Source of the DNA: Actinocatenispora sp963805605
GTDB lineage: Bacteria; Actinomycetota; Actinomycetes; Mycobacteriales; Micromonosporaceae
Direction of reading: 5' to 3'
NCBI GenBank assembly: GCA_963805605.1
Contig: CAWDUX010000002.1
Coordinates: 1,550,001-1,614,000, forward strand
Length of the DNA stretch: 64,000 bases
The position numbers were made by a program, and so were the translations under genes. The notes beneath the pieces were generated by a model. It saw nothing but the letters and a program-made list of their open reading frames with translations. It was not told the DNA's origin and ran no database searches. Shown piece by piece: positions 44,949 through 56,534 of the stretch. Every line of letters starts with the position of its first letter. Position 1 is the first letter of the stretch.

Positions 44949-45322
44949 AGGTCGATCCGCAGCTCGGTGAAAGCCTGGCCGGTCAGCCCGCACACCGGCG
45001 GGTCGCCGTCGTCGACCGGGACCCGGCGCGGGCACGCCCCCTGTTGCGGGCACTGCCAGGCCGTGATCGTCCGATGTCCCGAACCACGCCACGTCTCATA
45101 GCCGCGGTTCCCGGTGGTCAGCCCGTCCACTCCGTGGCGCGCGAAGGCGTCGTCCAGCGCGTCGAGGTCGGCTTCCAGCCGGGCATCGACCCGACCCTGC
45201 CCGATCGCGTCGACGACGCGGTCCAGGACGTCGAGAGCACCGAACCGCTGCGCGTACGTCCGCAGTTGACCGTCGTCGGCCTGATGGCACAGGTGCCCGA
45301 CCCGATGCGCGACAAGGTCCAT
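44945..45322 (-). CDS. Short helical/zinc-knuckle-like protein of the CHAT locus
   Basis: 125 residues from ATG 45322 (GGGAG upstream). The N-terminal 75 residues are helical (VAHRVGHLCHQADDGQLRTY), ending DALDDAFARHGVDGLT. The C-terminal 45 residues contain WQCPQQGACPRRV and PPVCGLTGQAF; these three cysteines plus nearby residues could bind zinc. This pattern recurs, to my knowledge, next to CHAT or similar protease genes in actinomycetes. It is coupled to the membrane-protein gene (4-bp overlap) and divergent from the CHAT gene. Could be an adaptor or inhibitor; unproven. Confidence 0.65.
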   Translation of the reverse strand: MDLVAHRVGHLCHQADDGQLRTYAQRFGALDVLDRVVDAIGQGRVDARLEADLDALDDAFARHGVDGLTTGNRGYETWRGSGHRTITAWQCPQQGACPRRVPVDDGDPPVCGLTGQAFTELRIDL

Positions 45323-45374
45323 GTCCGCTCCCTGCTGCTCGTCCGGCGGAACCCGTCGCCAGGTTAGCGGCAGC

Positions 45375-45408
45375 GTCACAACTGAGCGGGTGTCGCCGAG
45401 GTTGTGAC
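45375..45408. promoter_or_regulatory. Inverted repeat in the divergent CHAT promoter region
   Basis: GTCACAAC (45375-45382) and GTTGTGAC (45401-45408) form a perfect 8-bp inverted repeat with an 18-bp spacer in the 147-bp gap between the short gene (-) and the CHAT gene (+). It could be an operator; the TTGTGA half-sites might also be -35 elements. Confidence 0.4.
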
Positions 45409-45469
45409 AGTCGACGACACTGGGTCGCAGCGGCGGACACGGTCCGGAGCTGACCGGAAGGGACCAGCG

Positions 45470-48400
45470 ATGTCGACAAAGTCCGGTCGCGGCACTGGCG
45501 CCCCGCAGCGCGTCGCCGCCGTCCTGGACCGGTACGAAACCACCGGCGAGCCTGCGGTCCTGCTCGACGCGGACCTGTCCGCAGAGGAGCAGCAACTCGC
45601 CGCCGAGGCCGGTGACGGCAGCCGGCGGCGAGGATCGGACGCGGCGAAGACGCTGGCCCGGCTGCACTGGTACCGCTACCTGCTTCTGCCCGGCCTCGAC
45701 GGCCTACGGGAACGCCAGGCCGCTGTCCGGCTGTACCGGGGCCTCTACCGCAGACACCGGGGGGCGGTACCGGAACCTCTCCGGGACGAATGCGGTGAGA
45801 ACACGGCGGGCGGGCCCGACGATGTGGCCGCCGTACTGCTCAGCGCGCAGCAGGCGCAGCGCATCGCCCGGCTCTGGCAGCGCCACCAGGACGGCGACGG
45901 CAGGGCACTGCCGATGCTGGTCACGTTGTACCGGGAATGGTTGGCGTCGCTGGAACGGCAGCGTTCCCTGCCGGGTGTGCTGTTCCCGGCCGCGCTGCGT
46001 ACCGACCTCGCCGACGCCTTGTTCGCCCTGGCCAGGCAGGTCAACGACCAGCACAGCCACGACGAGGCGCTGGCCGCCGCCGCAGAGGCGGTGTCCGTGA
46101 CAACGGCCCAGGATCCGCACCGGGCGTCCCGGCGCACCATCCTCGGCCGGCTGCACGAGTTCTACTTCGACCATGGGGCCGGGCCACGAGCCTTGGAACG
46201 GGCCGTCGGTGAGTACCGCCACGCGGCGCAGCTGAGCTGGCGGCAGCAGCCGACGGACCTGAACTGTGCCGTGCGGCTGGCTTCCGCTCAGCGCCGGCTC
46301 CATGAGGCTTCGGAAAACCCACCGGTCGAGTTGCTGCTCGAGGCGACCGCGGTGTGGCGGGACGCGGTCACCTGCACCGCGCCGGACGACCCCGAACTGG
46401 AGGCGCGACTGCGGCAGCTCAACGAGACCGCCAACCTGCTGGTCGACGCCGTCGGTGTCGGCCCGGTCCAGCGCATGCTCTCCGCCGCACAGGAACCTGG
46501 GGTCCTCGACCAGTTGTTCGCGCGGGAGGAGGAGCTGCATGACCGGATCGAGGTCGATGCCTCGGCACTGGCGCTGGCCGAACGGCGCGACGCGGCCCTG
46601 ATGCTGTTCGCGTCCGTACCCGCCTTCCACTCCGAACGGCCCCGCGCGCTGCTCGCCCTGTGCGGGGCGGACACGGACCGCTGGCAGCACGGCGGTGAAC
46701 CGGACGGTGTGGTGCGGGCCACGATCTGGGCGGATGTCGCTCTGGCCGCAGCCGGGCCGGAACATCCGCTACGGCGACAGATCCTCAACTCGCTGTCGTA
46801 CGCCGCCGGTATCGCGAGCCAGCACAGGCGTTCGGACAGCGCGGCCGAGACCGCCGTGGATGCCGCCCGCGCCGCCCTCGAACTGGTCGACGAGCAGTCG
46901 GAACACCGGCCCAGGCAGCTCGCCGTACTCGCCAACGCGCTCGCCTACCTGGGACTGTCGCAAGAGGACCCCGGCGCCCTGGACGAGGCGCTGCGCTACC
47001 TGCGCGAGTCTCTGGAACACACGTCGACCGACGACGTCAACTATCCGGTACGGCTGATGACGCTCGGCCGCGTGCTGGTCGAACGGGACCTGTTCAGGCC
47101 GGACGAGGCGCTGCTCGCCGAGGCCGTCCAGGTGGACCGGGCCGCGCTCGGCGCGCTGCCCGGGGACGACGCGCGCCGGGTGGGGTTCACCTACAACCTG
47201 GCGGCCAGCCTGTCGCAGTACGCCACCCGCCGTCAGGACGCCGACGGTCTGCTGGCCAGCGAACGCGTCTACCAGGACGCGCTGTCGTTGCTGCCGTACG
47301 GACACCCGGACCATCCCCGCATCCGCAGCGCCCTGGCGGAGACGCGGTACCGGCGTTACCTCATCGATGGGGACATCACCGTGCTGGCCAGCGCCGCGGA
47401 ACTGGCCGGCCAGGCCGTCGACCGGACCCCGGCCGACAACCCCTGGTGGCCGATCCGGGCCCGGATCAGAGCACGGGCGGCAGCCGAACTGGCCAGGCTC
47501 GGCGGAGCCGACGCCGAGCGGGCGCGGGCCGAGGCGAGCGCCGCCTACGCCGCGCTCGCCGCCTCGCCCCTCACCCAGCCGCAGGTCCGCCTCGATGCCG
47601 AACGTCAGCGGGCCGCGCTGACACACGAGGCAACCGACCCGGTGGCCCGGCTGGCAGCCCTGGAGCGTGCCGTACAGCGGATGCCGGAGATCGCCAGCCG
47701 CTCCGCGGCCGGTCGCCGCCGACTCACCGCGCTCGGCAGCGCCGGCGGGTTGGCCGCCGAGGCCGCTGCGGCCGCCATCGCGGCACAACAGCCGGACCGC
47801 GCCGTGGAGCTGCTGGAGCGGGGCCGGGGCCTGCTGTTCCACGAGACGCTGGGCATCCGTGCCGCCCGGGCGCGCCTGCGGACCGTCGATCCCGCCCTCG
47901 CCGCGGAACTGGAGCACGTCGAGCGGGAACTGTCCACAGCGGACTTGTACACGGGCGTCGCCTCGTTCACCATCGAGGTCGAGCGCCGATCGGCGACCGG
48001 TGAGCTGTTGGCCAGGAGTTCCACCGAATGGGACCCGCGGCCGACCTGGGTACCGCTGACCCGCAAGCTGGCCGCCGAGCGGGACCGGCTGGTCGACCGG
48101 ATCCGGGCACTGCCGGGCTTCGACGATCTGCTGCGTCCACCGTCGCTGCCGGTGCTGCGCGAACGACTGCGCGGCCTACCGGTCGTCGTGGTCACCACCC
48201 ATGGCGACCGGGGACACGCGCTACTGGTGCCAGCGGAACCCGACCTGCCCGTGCAGCCGATCCGGCTTCCGGAGCTGCGCGAGGCCGTCGCCCGGGAGCG
48301 GGTCGTCCAGCTGCACCGGGCCGTGTCCGAGGCCACCGACGTGGACCTGCCCTTCGGCCGACGGCTCCGTGCCCAGCAGGACCTGCACGGTGTCCTGGCC

Positions 48401-49276
48401 TGGTTGTGGGACACCGTCGCTGGGCCGGTACTGGACCGGATCGCCCCGGCCGGCGGACAGCCGCCGCGGATCTGGTGGTGCCCGGTCGGCAGCCTGGCCC
48501 GGCTTCCGCTGCACGCTGCCGGGCATCACCAGGAACTGGGACAGCAGCGGACCGTGCTCGACCGCGCCGTGTCGTCGTACACCCCGACCCTCACCGCGCT
48601 CGCCGATGCGGTGGCCGAGCGACCGCCCCGGCCCGGCACTCCCACCGCGGCGATCGTGGGCGTACCCGACGCCCAGGGGGTGGCGACGCTGTCAGGGGTG
48701 CGGGCAGAGGTCGACGAGGTCGCCGGACTCATGCCGGGCTCGGCCGTACTCACCGGCGCGGAGGTGCCGGTGCGCGACGTGCAGGACCTGCTGCGGGTAC
48801 ATCCGATCGCGCACTTCGCCTGCCACGGCAGGGCGGACACCACCGCGGACGCCATGCTGCTCGGGGGTCTGCGGCTGGGATCGGAGACGCTCAGCCCGCA
48901 CATGGTGCGCTCCTACCAGCTGGACCACTCCGAACTGGCGTTCCTGTCGGCGTGCAGCACGGCCGAGACCCATCCGACGTTCACCGACGAACCGCTGCAC
49001 CTGGCCTCGGCGTTCCAGCTCGCGGGCTTCCGCGGCGTCGTCGGCACAATGTGGCGTACGACAGACACCGCGCGGATCGCCAAAGCCTTCTACCGCGCAC
49101 TGACCAATGAGGGAACCCAATCCCCGGACACGGCGGCCGCGGCGCAGGCACTCACCGACACGATCCGGGCCGCGCGCGACGAGTACACCTCCACGCCGAC
49201 CCGGTGGGCGGGGTACATCCACGTCGGCCACAACCAACCACTGCACCCAGCGCGGGATACCGCGCCCCGGAAGTGA
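45470..49276 (+). CDS. TPR-like and CHAT-domain (caspase-like) protease
   Basis: 1268 residues from ATG 45470 (AAGGGA upstream). Residues about 60-830 are all-helical with TPR-like repeats. Residues about 830-960 are a bridging region (LLERGRGLLFHETLGIRAAR). Residues 1000-1260 form the CHAT domain, with the catalytic His1119 in AHFACHGRAD and Cys1162 in LAFLSACSTAE, then GFRGVVGTMWRTTDT. CHAT peptidases are separase/caspase relatives used in bacterial conflict systems (for example TPR-CHAT of Craspase and gasdermin-linked proteases). The dyad is intact. Partners are the divergent short and membrane proteins and the PH/TPR protein. Substrate unknown. Confidence 0.88.
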   Translation: MSTKSGRGTGAPQRVAAVLDRYETTGEPAVLLDADLSAEEQQLAAEAGDGSRRRGSDAAKTLARLHWYRYLLLPGLDGLRERQAAVRLYRGLYRRHRGAVPEPLRDECGENTAGGPDDVAAVLLSAQQAQRIARLWQRHQDGDGRALPMLVTLYREWLASLERQRSLPGVLFPAALRTDLADALFALARQVNDQHSHDEALAAAAEAVSVTTAQDPHRASRRTILGRLHEFYFDHGAGPRALERAVGEYRHAAQLSWRQQPTDLNCAVRLASAQRRLHEASENPPVELLLEATAVWRDAVTCTAPDDPELEARLRQLNETANLLVDAVGVGPVQRMLSAAQEPGVLDQLFAREEELHDRIEVDASALALAERRDAALMLFASVPAFHSERPRALLALCGADTDRWQHGGEPDGVVRATIWADVALAAAGPEHPLRRQILNSLSYAAGIASQHRRSDSAAETAVDAARAALELVDEQSEHRPRQLAVLANALAYLGLSQEDPGALDEALRYLRESLEHTSTDDVNYPVRLMTLGRVLVERDLFRPDEALLAEAVQVDRAALGALPGDDARRVGFTYNLAASLSQYATRRQDADGLLASERVYQDALSLLPYGHPDHPRIRSALAETRYRRYLIDGDITVLASAAELAGQAVDRTPADNPWWPIRARIRARAAAELARLGGADAERARAEASAAYAALAASPLTQPQVRLDAERQRAALTHEATDPVARLAALERAVQRMPEIASRSAAGRRRLTALGSAGGLAAEAAAAAIAAQQPDRAVELLERGRGLLFHETLGIRAARARLRTVDPALAAELEHVERELSTADLYTGVASFTIEVERRSATGELLARSSTEWDPRPTWVPLTRKLAAERDRLVDRIRALPGFDDLLRPPSLPVLRERLRGLPVVVVTTHGDRGHALLVPAEPDLPVQPIRLPELREAVARERVVQLHRAVSEATDVDLPFGRRLRAQQDLHGVLAWLWDTVAGPVLDRIAPAGGQPPRIWWCPVGSLARLPLHAAGHHQELGQQRTVLDRAVSSYTPTLTALADAVAERPPRPGTPTAAIVGVPDAQGVATLSGVRAEVDEVAGLMPGSAVLTGAEVPVRDVQDLLRVHPIAHFACHGRADTTADAMLLGGLRLGSETLSPHMVRSYQLDHSELAFLSACSTAETHPTFTDEPLHLASAFQLAGFRGVVGTMWRTTDTARIAKAFYRALTNEGTQSPDTAAAAQALTDTIRAARDEYTSTPTRWAGYIHVGHNQPLHPARDTAPRK

Positions 49277-49354
49277 CGCCCCGATAGTGCGACAGAAAGA
49301 GTCTGCGCGTTCCCCGCAATGGGGACTCGAGGTGGAGCGGGGTGCGACGACACG

Positions 49355-49383
49355 TCCAGCGGTCACCGGTACGGACCGCTGGA
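49355..49383. terminator. Hairpin between convergent CHAT and topA genes
   Basis: TCCAGCGGTC (49355-49364) pairs perfectly with GACCGCTGGA (49374-49383) around a 9-nt loop, 10 bp past the topA stop and 79 bp past the CHAT stop. Confidence 0.6.
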
Positions 49384-49392
49384 TGCGGAACG

Positions 49393-52209
<2,817 letters not shown>

Positions 52210-52408
52210 GGCACTCCAGTCAGGCTGCTATCAGGTCGTTCAGTATCAGGTCAGTCAGGCGAACAGGTTGTGCGGGTGAAACGATCAGCTACCAGTGGGA
52301 CAGGATGACACAGCCGCTCTACCCGGTGTGCCCACAGGCTGTCAAACGTAACGCGCCGCGCGCCTACAAGACGCCCATCACACGCGCCAGCGGACATCGA
52401 GGTAGGAA

Positions 52409-53056
52409 TCACGGCCACACGGCCGAGGGTGCACCGGGCGGCCTTGGCCCCAGCAGGTCGGCGAGCGGAAGCAGGTACCGGCGCCCGACGACCCGCAGCG
52501 CGGGGCCACCGGTCAGCAGCTCCGAGACCACCCCGGCGGCGAGCAGTGCGGACCGCAGATCCTGCCAACCGGCGTCGTCGGCGGGCAGCGGCAGCAGGTA
52601 GCCGAGGCTGTCGGTGTACCCGCCGGTCAGCGCCCACAGCCGGGGCACCAGACCGGACAGCCGGAAACCGACCGGTGGCCGTTTGACCGTACCGCGCAGC
52701 CAGCCGTCGGCGAGCGCGGCCAGCGGGGTGCAGAAGGCCGTACGGACCCCGATGTTGCCCTCCACCGACGGCACCCGGCTGCCGGACAGCCCGCGCTCCT
52801 CGAACGCGGCCAGCAGGGCGACGGCCCGCCACTCCTCGGCCACCACCACCGAGACCCGCGCGGTGCCGCCCATCCGGACCACCTGGCCGGCGCCGGCCAG
52901 CACCCCGGCCAGGTCACCGGGGGCGGGCTCAGCCAGTTCGGCGGAGAACAGCGACGGCTGCGCCTCGACCGACCCGCGTGACCGACGCGGAGCTGCGGAC
53001 CGGCCGGCCCGCTGCGGTCCGGCCGGTTCCTCCCAGGGGAACAACGGTTCGGTCAT
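52409..53056 (-). CDS. Conserved hypothetical protein with a clamp-binding-like motif
   Basis: 215 residues from ATG 53056 (AGGTGA upstream). Residues 1-45 are disordered and contain QPSLF at 33-37, which fits the beta-clamp-binding pentapeptide QLxLF. The rest is a compact Leu/Ala/Gly-rich alpha/beta region (about 50-205) with no catalytic signature. It lies 200 bp upstream of topA on the same strand; that 200-bp gap (52210-52408) holds nothing but the topA promoter region. Function unknown; a link to replication is inferred only from the motif and the neighbour. Confidence 0.6.
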   Translation of the reverse strand: MTEPLFPWEEPAGPQRAGRSAAPRRSRGSVEAQPSLFSAELAEPAPGDLAGVLAGAGQVVRMGGTARVSVVVAEEWRAVALLAAFEERGLSGSRVPSVEGNIGVRTAFCTPLAALADGWLRGTVKRPPVGFRLSGLVPRLWALTGGYTDSLGYLLPLPADDAGWQDLRSALLAAGVVSELLTGGPALRVVGRRYLLPLADLLGPRPPGAPSAVWP

Positions 53057-53108
53057 CGGTCACCTACCGGATCGGTACCCCGCCGGCCCACCGTCCCCGG
53101 CGGCGCGC

Positions 53109-53675
53109 TCACTGACACTCCGATACCTGGTCGAATGCCTGCTGCAGCTCTGTGGAACGCACCTTGTCGGTGTCCAGGGCACCGGCGTTGTACTGCCGGT
53201 TCAGCCGGTCGATGGCCGAGGTCACACCCTGGTAGAAGATCTTGGCGTGGTCGGTGGGTAACTTACGGATGGAGTCCCGGGCAGTGCCGTACGCGGTGCC
53301 CGCACTGTGTAGTGCGGCGCTGAACTCGTCCGCGATCTTCCTGCCGTTGTCCACGTCCGGTGTCCCGGCCGCCAGCAACTTGTCCCGGGCCCTGTTGCTG
53401 GCCTTCGCCTCCGCGTCGAGCAGGCCGACGATGCTGACCTTCGCGGCGTCCGGGGTGCTCACCCCGGCCATCTCCCGCTGGGTCCGGCTGGTCAGGTCGG
53501 TGATCGTGGCGCTCCACGGCTTCAGCACCTGACAGACGTGCTTCGCCCAGGTCTTCGGCTCGACGTCGGACGAGCCGCATGCGGTAGTACCGCTGCCCAG
53601 CAGGCCAGCGGTCACCACAGCGGCCACGACACGACATACAGGTGCCCCCATGAACCGGAACGGTATCCGGTCCAC
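53109..53675 (-). CDS. Putative lipoprotein
   Basis: 188 residues from GTG 53675, or 180 from ATG 53651 (MGAPVCRVV). A hydrophobic N-terminus leads to GLLGSGTTACGSSD, where Cys33 (long form) would be the lipidated residue, although Thr at -3 is not the ideal lipobox. The mature domain is helical with two cysteines (HVCQVLKPW and the terminal SECQ) that may form a disulfide. No enzymatic motif. It follows hppA on the same strand after only 29 bp. Both candidate starts lie within the hairpin at 53641-53684. Confidence 0.65.
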   Translation of the reverse strand: MDRIPFRFMGAPVCRVVAAVVTAGLLGSGTTACGSSDVEPKTWAKHVCQVLKPWSATITDLTSRTQREMAGVSTPDAAKVSIVGLLDAEAKASNRARDKLLAAGTPDVDNGRKIADEFSAALHSAGTAYGTARDSIRKLPTDHAKIFYQGVTSAIDRLNRQYNAGALDTDKVRSTELQQAFDQVSECQ

Positions 53676-53684
53676 GGGGGCACC
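53641..53684 (-). terminator. Hairpin after hppA overlapping the lipoprotein start
   Basis: GGTGCCCCC (53641-53649) pairs with GGGGGCACC (53676-53684), with inner ACCGG/CCGGT pairing. It starts 20 bp past the hppA stop and so looks like its terminator, but it also covers both possible start codons of the lipoprotein gene and could affect its translation. Confidence 0.5.
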
Positions 53685-53704
53685 CGCCGCACCAGTCAGC
53701 TCGA

Positions 53705-56071
53705 TCAGGCGGATGCCTTCACCGGCTGCTTGGCGTCCTCACCTGCGTCACCGTTCTCCTCACCGACCGCGATCGGCCGGCGCTTGGCGACGACCATCGC
53801 GGCGACGATGATCGCCAGCGCCACCAGCGCGATGGCGATGCGGACCGCGTTGTTCTTGTCGGTGCCGATGGAGAACATCACCACGGCCGGCGCGACCAGC
53901 AGCGAGACCAGGTTCATCACCTTGATCAGCGGGTTGATCGCCGGGCCGGCGGTGTCCTTGAACGGGTCACCGATGGTGTCACCGATGATCGTCGCGGCGT
54001 GCGCCTCCGAACCCTTGCCGCCGTGCACCCCGTCCTCGACGAGCTTCTTGGCGTTGTCCCAGGCGCCGCCCGAGTTGGCCAGGAAGATCGCCATCAGGAT
54101 GCCGGTGGCGATGGCGCCGGCCAGGTACGCGCCGAGCGCACCGATCCCCAGCCCGAAGCCGACCACGATCGGCGCCAGGATGGCCAGGATGCCGGGGGTG
54201 ATCAGCTCCCGCTGCGCGTCCCGGGTGCAGATGTCCACCACCTTGCCGTACTCGGGGCGCTGGGTGCCGTCCATGATCCCGGGGAACTCCCGGAACTGGC
54301 GGCGCACCTCGAACACGACGGCGCCGGCGGACCGGGACACCGCATTGATCGCCAGCATGCTGAACAGGAACACCACGGCCGCGCCGACGATCAGGCCAAC
54401 GAGGTTCGCGGGGTTCGCGACATTCAGGATGCCGTTGTACTGCTGCAGGTCCAGCGCGTTCACGCCAGCCTTGCCTGCCTTGTCCGCTGCGGAGATCGCC
54501 GTGTCGGTGAACGACCCGAACAGTGCCGTGGCGGCCAGTACGGCAGTGGCGATCGCGATGCCCTTGGTGATCGCTTTCGTCGTGTTGCCCACCGCGTCAA
54601 GTTCGGTGAGGATCTGCGCGCCCTCACCCTCCACATCACCGGACATCTCGGCGATGCCCTGTGCGTTGTCCGAGATCGGACCGAAGGTGTCCATCGCCAC
54701 GATCACGCCAACGGTGGTCAGCAGACCGGTACCGGCCAGCGCCACCGCGAACAGCGACAGCACGATGGTGCCGCCGCCGAGCAGGAACGCGCCGTACACG
54801 GCCGCCCCGATCAGCAGCGCCGAGTACACGGCCGACTCGAAGCCCAGGCTGACGCCGGAGAGCACCACGGTGGCCGGGCCGGTCAGCGAGGTCTTCGCGA
54901 CATCGCGTACCGGGCGCCGGCTGGTCTCGGTGAAGTAGCCGGTGAGCAGCTGGATCAGCGCCGCCAGCGCGATACCGATCAACACCGCGACGATGGCGAT
55001 GAACCGCGGGTTGTGCGTGTCGCCCTGCAGCTCCTTGCCGACCCCGTGCAGGCCGGAGAACTTCGCCGGCAGGTACACCACCGCGGCGACCGAGCAGAGC
55101 ACGCCGGAGATGGCAGCCGAGATGAAGAACGCCCGGTTGATCGCTGTCATGCCGGACTTATCAGTCTTACGCAGCCGGGTGATGAACACCCCGAAGATCG
55201 CCGTGACGACCCCGATCGCGGGCACGATCAGCGGGAAGACCAGGCCCTCGGTGCCGAACGCGGTGCGACCCAGGATCAGCGCCGCGACCAGCATGACCGC
55301 GTACGACTCGAACAGGTCGGCCGCCATACCGGCGCAGTCACCGACGTTGTCGCCCACGTTGTCTGCGATGGTCGCCGCGTTACGCGGGTCGTCCTCTGGG
55401 ATGCCCTGCTCCACCTTGCCGACCAGGTCGGCGCCGACGTCCGCAGCCTTGGTGAAGATACCGCCGCCGACCCGCATGAACATGGCCAGCAGTGCCGCAC
55501 CGAAACCGAAGCCCTCCAGCACCGTCGGCGCGTTGCTCCCGTAGATCAGCACCACGATGCCGGCGCCCAACAGGCCGAGGCCGACCGTCATGAAGCCCAC
55601 GACGCCGCCGGTACGGAACGCGATCTGCATCGCGCCCTCGCGGGTGCTGCGGGCGGCAGCTGCCACCCGGAGGTTCGCCCGGGTCGCCAGCGACATGCCG
55701 GCCCACCCGATGAAGGCGCTGAACACGGCGCCCACCACGAAGAATGCAGACCGTCCGATCCGGATTCCCCAGCCACCATCGCTGACCGGCAACGCCAGCA
55801 GCAACAGCAGAGCGACCACCACGAAGATGCCCAGGGTGCGGAACTGGCGGGTCAGGTACGCCGAAGCGCCCTCCTGCACCGCGCCAGCGATCTCCTGCAT
55901 CTTCTGGGTGCCCCGGTCCGTGGCGAGTACCAGCTTGACCAAGCCCGCGGCGAACCCCAACGCGACCAGTGCGATCACTGCCGCGAGGACCACGTAGACA
56001 AGGTTCGAGCCGGTCAGGGATACATCACTCAGGGACAGGGTCTCGCCGCCAGTGGCGAGATTGGTGTCCAT
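53705..56071 (-). CDS. hppA: K(+)-independent, proton-pumping membrane pyrophosphatase
   Basis: 788 residues, about 16 helices, ATG 56071 behind AGGAGG. The pyrophosphate site is clear: DVGADLVGKVEQGIPEDDPR, DNVGDNVGDCAGMAADLFE and, near the C-terminus, GDTIGDPFKDTAGPAINPL. The K+-specificity segment reads GNTTKAITKG; Lys at this position, instead of Ala, marks K+-independent H+ pumps. It hydrolyses pyrophosphate and exports protons. The conserved neighbourhood with the anti-sigma-like and bldG genes matches other actinomycetes. Confidence 0.97.
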   Translation of the reverse strand: MDTNLATGGETLSLSDVSLTGSNLVYVVLAAVIALVALGFAAGLVKLVLATDRGTQKMQEIAGAVQEGASAYLTRQFRTLGIFVVVALLLLLALPVSDGGWGIRIGRSAFFVVGAVFSAFIGWAGMSLATRANLRVAAAARSTREGAMQIAFRTGGVVGFMTVGLGLLGAGIVVLIYGSNAPTVLEGFGFGAALLAMFMRVGGGIFTKAADVGADLVGKVEQGIPEDDPRNAATIADNVGDNVGDCAGMAADLFESYAVMLVAALILGRTAFGTEGLVFPLIVPAIGVVTAIFGVFITRLRKTDKSGMTAINRAFFISAAISGVLCSVAAVVYLPAKFSGLHGVGKELQGDTHNPRFIAIVAVLIGIALAALIQLLTGYFTETSRRPVRDVAKTSLTGPATVVLSGVSLGFESAVYSALLIGAAVYGAFLLGGGTIVLSLFAVALAGTGLLTTVGVIVAMDTFGPISDNAQGIAEMSGDVEGEGAQILTELDAVGNTTKAITKGIAIATAVLAATALFGSFTDTAISAADKAGKAGVNALDLQQYNGILNVANPANLVGLIVGAAVVFLFSMLAINAVSRSAGAVVFEVRRQFREFPGIMDGTQRPEYGKVVDICTRDAQRELITPGILAILAPIVVGFGLGIGALGAYLAGAIATGILMAIFLANSGGAWDNAKKLVEDGVHGGKGSEAHAATIIGDTIGDPFKDTAGPAINPLIKVMNLVSLLVAPAVVMFSIGTDKNNAVRIAIALVALAIIVAAMVVAKRRPIAVGEENGDAGEDAKQPVKASA

Positions 56072-56534
56072 CCGTCCTCCTGTACCGCGTCTGTATCCGG
56101 CCGGCCGGTCGGCCGGTCCGGTGGGCCCGCGACAGCGGGCACCAGCAGCAACCCGCGGAGTGTAGCGGGCTGAACGTGCTCATCCTCACACGCATGCCCC
56201 GGTGGGCACTGTGGGCCACACCACTGTGTTAATACGAATGGCATTACGGAATTACTACAACCTGCCGGTCGTACGCAGACTCAGCGTGCAGGAGCGCCTG
56301 TTATCGAGTTAATGGTTCACTTATGATACGGATAGCGAAGGTCCGTTTTTGTGTAATTCCGTTGATTCATGATTACTGTCTGGCCGTGCGCAAGTGCTGC
56401 CGGCATCCGGGCAGCCCACCGGACGCTGCGGGCGGGATGGCCTCTCACACCCGGTAGGGCGCCACAGTTCAGTCGGGTGCTGCGGTCGATCCGGCGCCGC
56501 AGTCAGTTGGGTGCCGGAGCTGAGCGGGCCGCGG
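56072..56534. other. 463-bp intergenic region with an A/T-rich island
   Basis: No gene is supported. The stretch 56,222-56,390 is much lower in GC than anything around it and contains ACGGAATTAC (56246-56255) and its exact inverse GTAATTCCGT (56353-56362), about 100 bp apart. The region must contain the hppA promoter (leftward) and the end of the anti-sigma-like gene's transcript. Confidence 0.5.

Noticed and set aside
45323..45667. N-terminal extension of the short Cys protein (115 more codons)
   Set aside because: It would run antisense into the CHAT coding region; ATG 45322 has a ribosome site.
54000..56173. 724-codon forward frame opposite hppA
   Set aside because: Gln/His/Asp/Arg-rich shadow of a highly conserved membrane protein gene.
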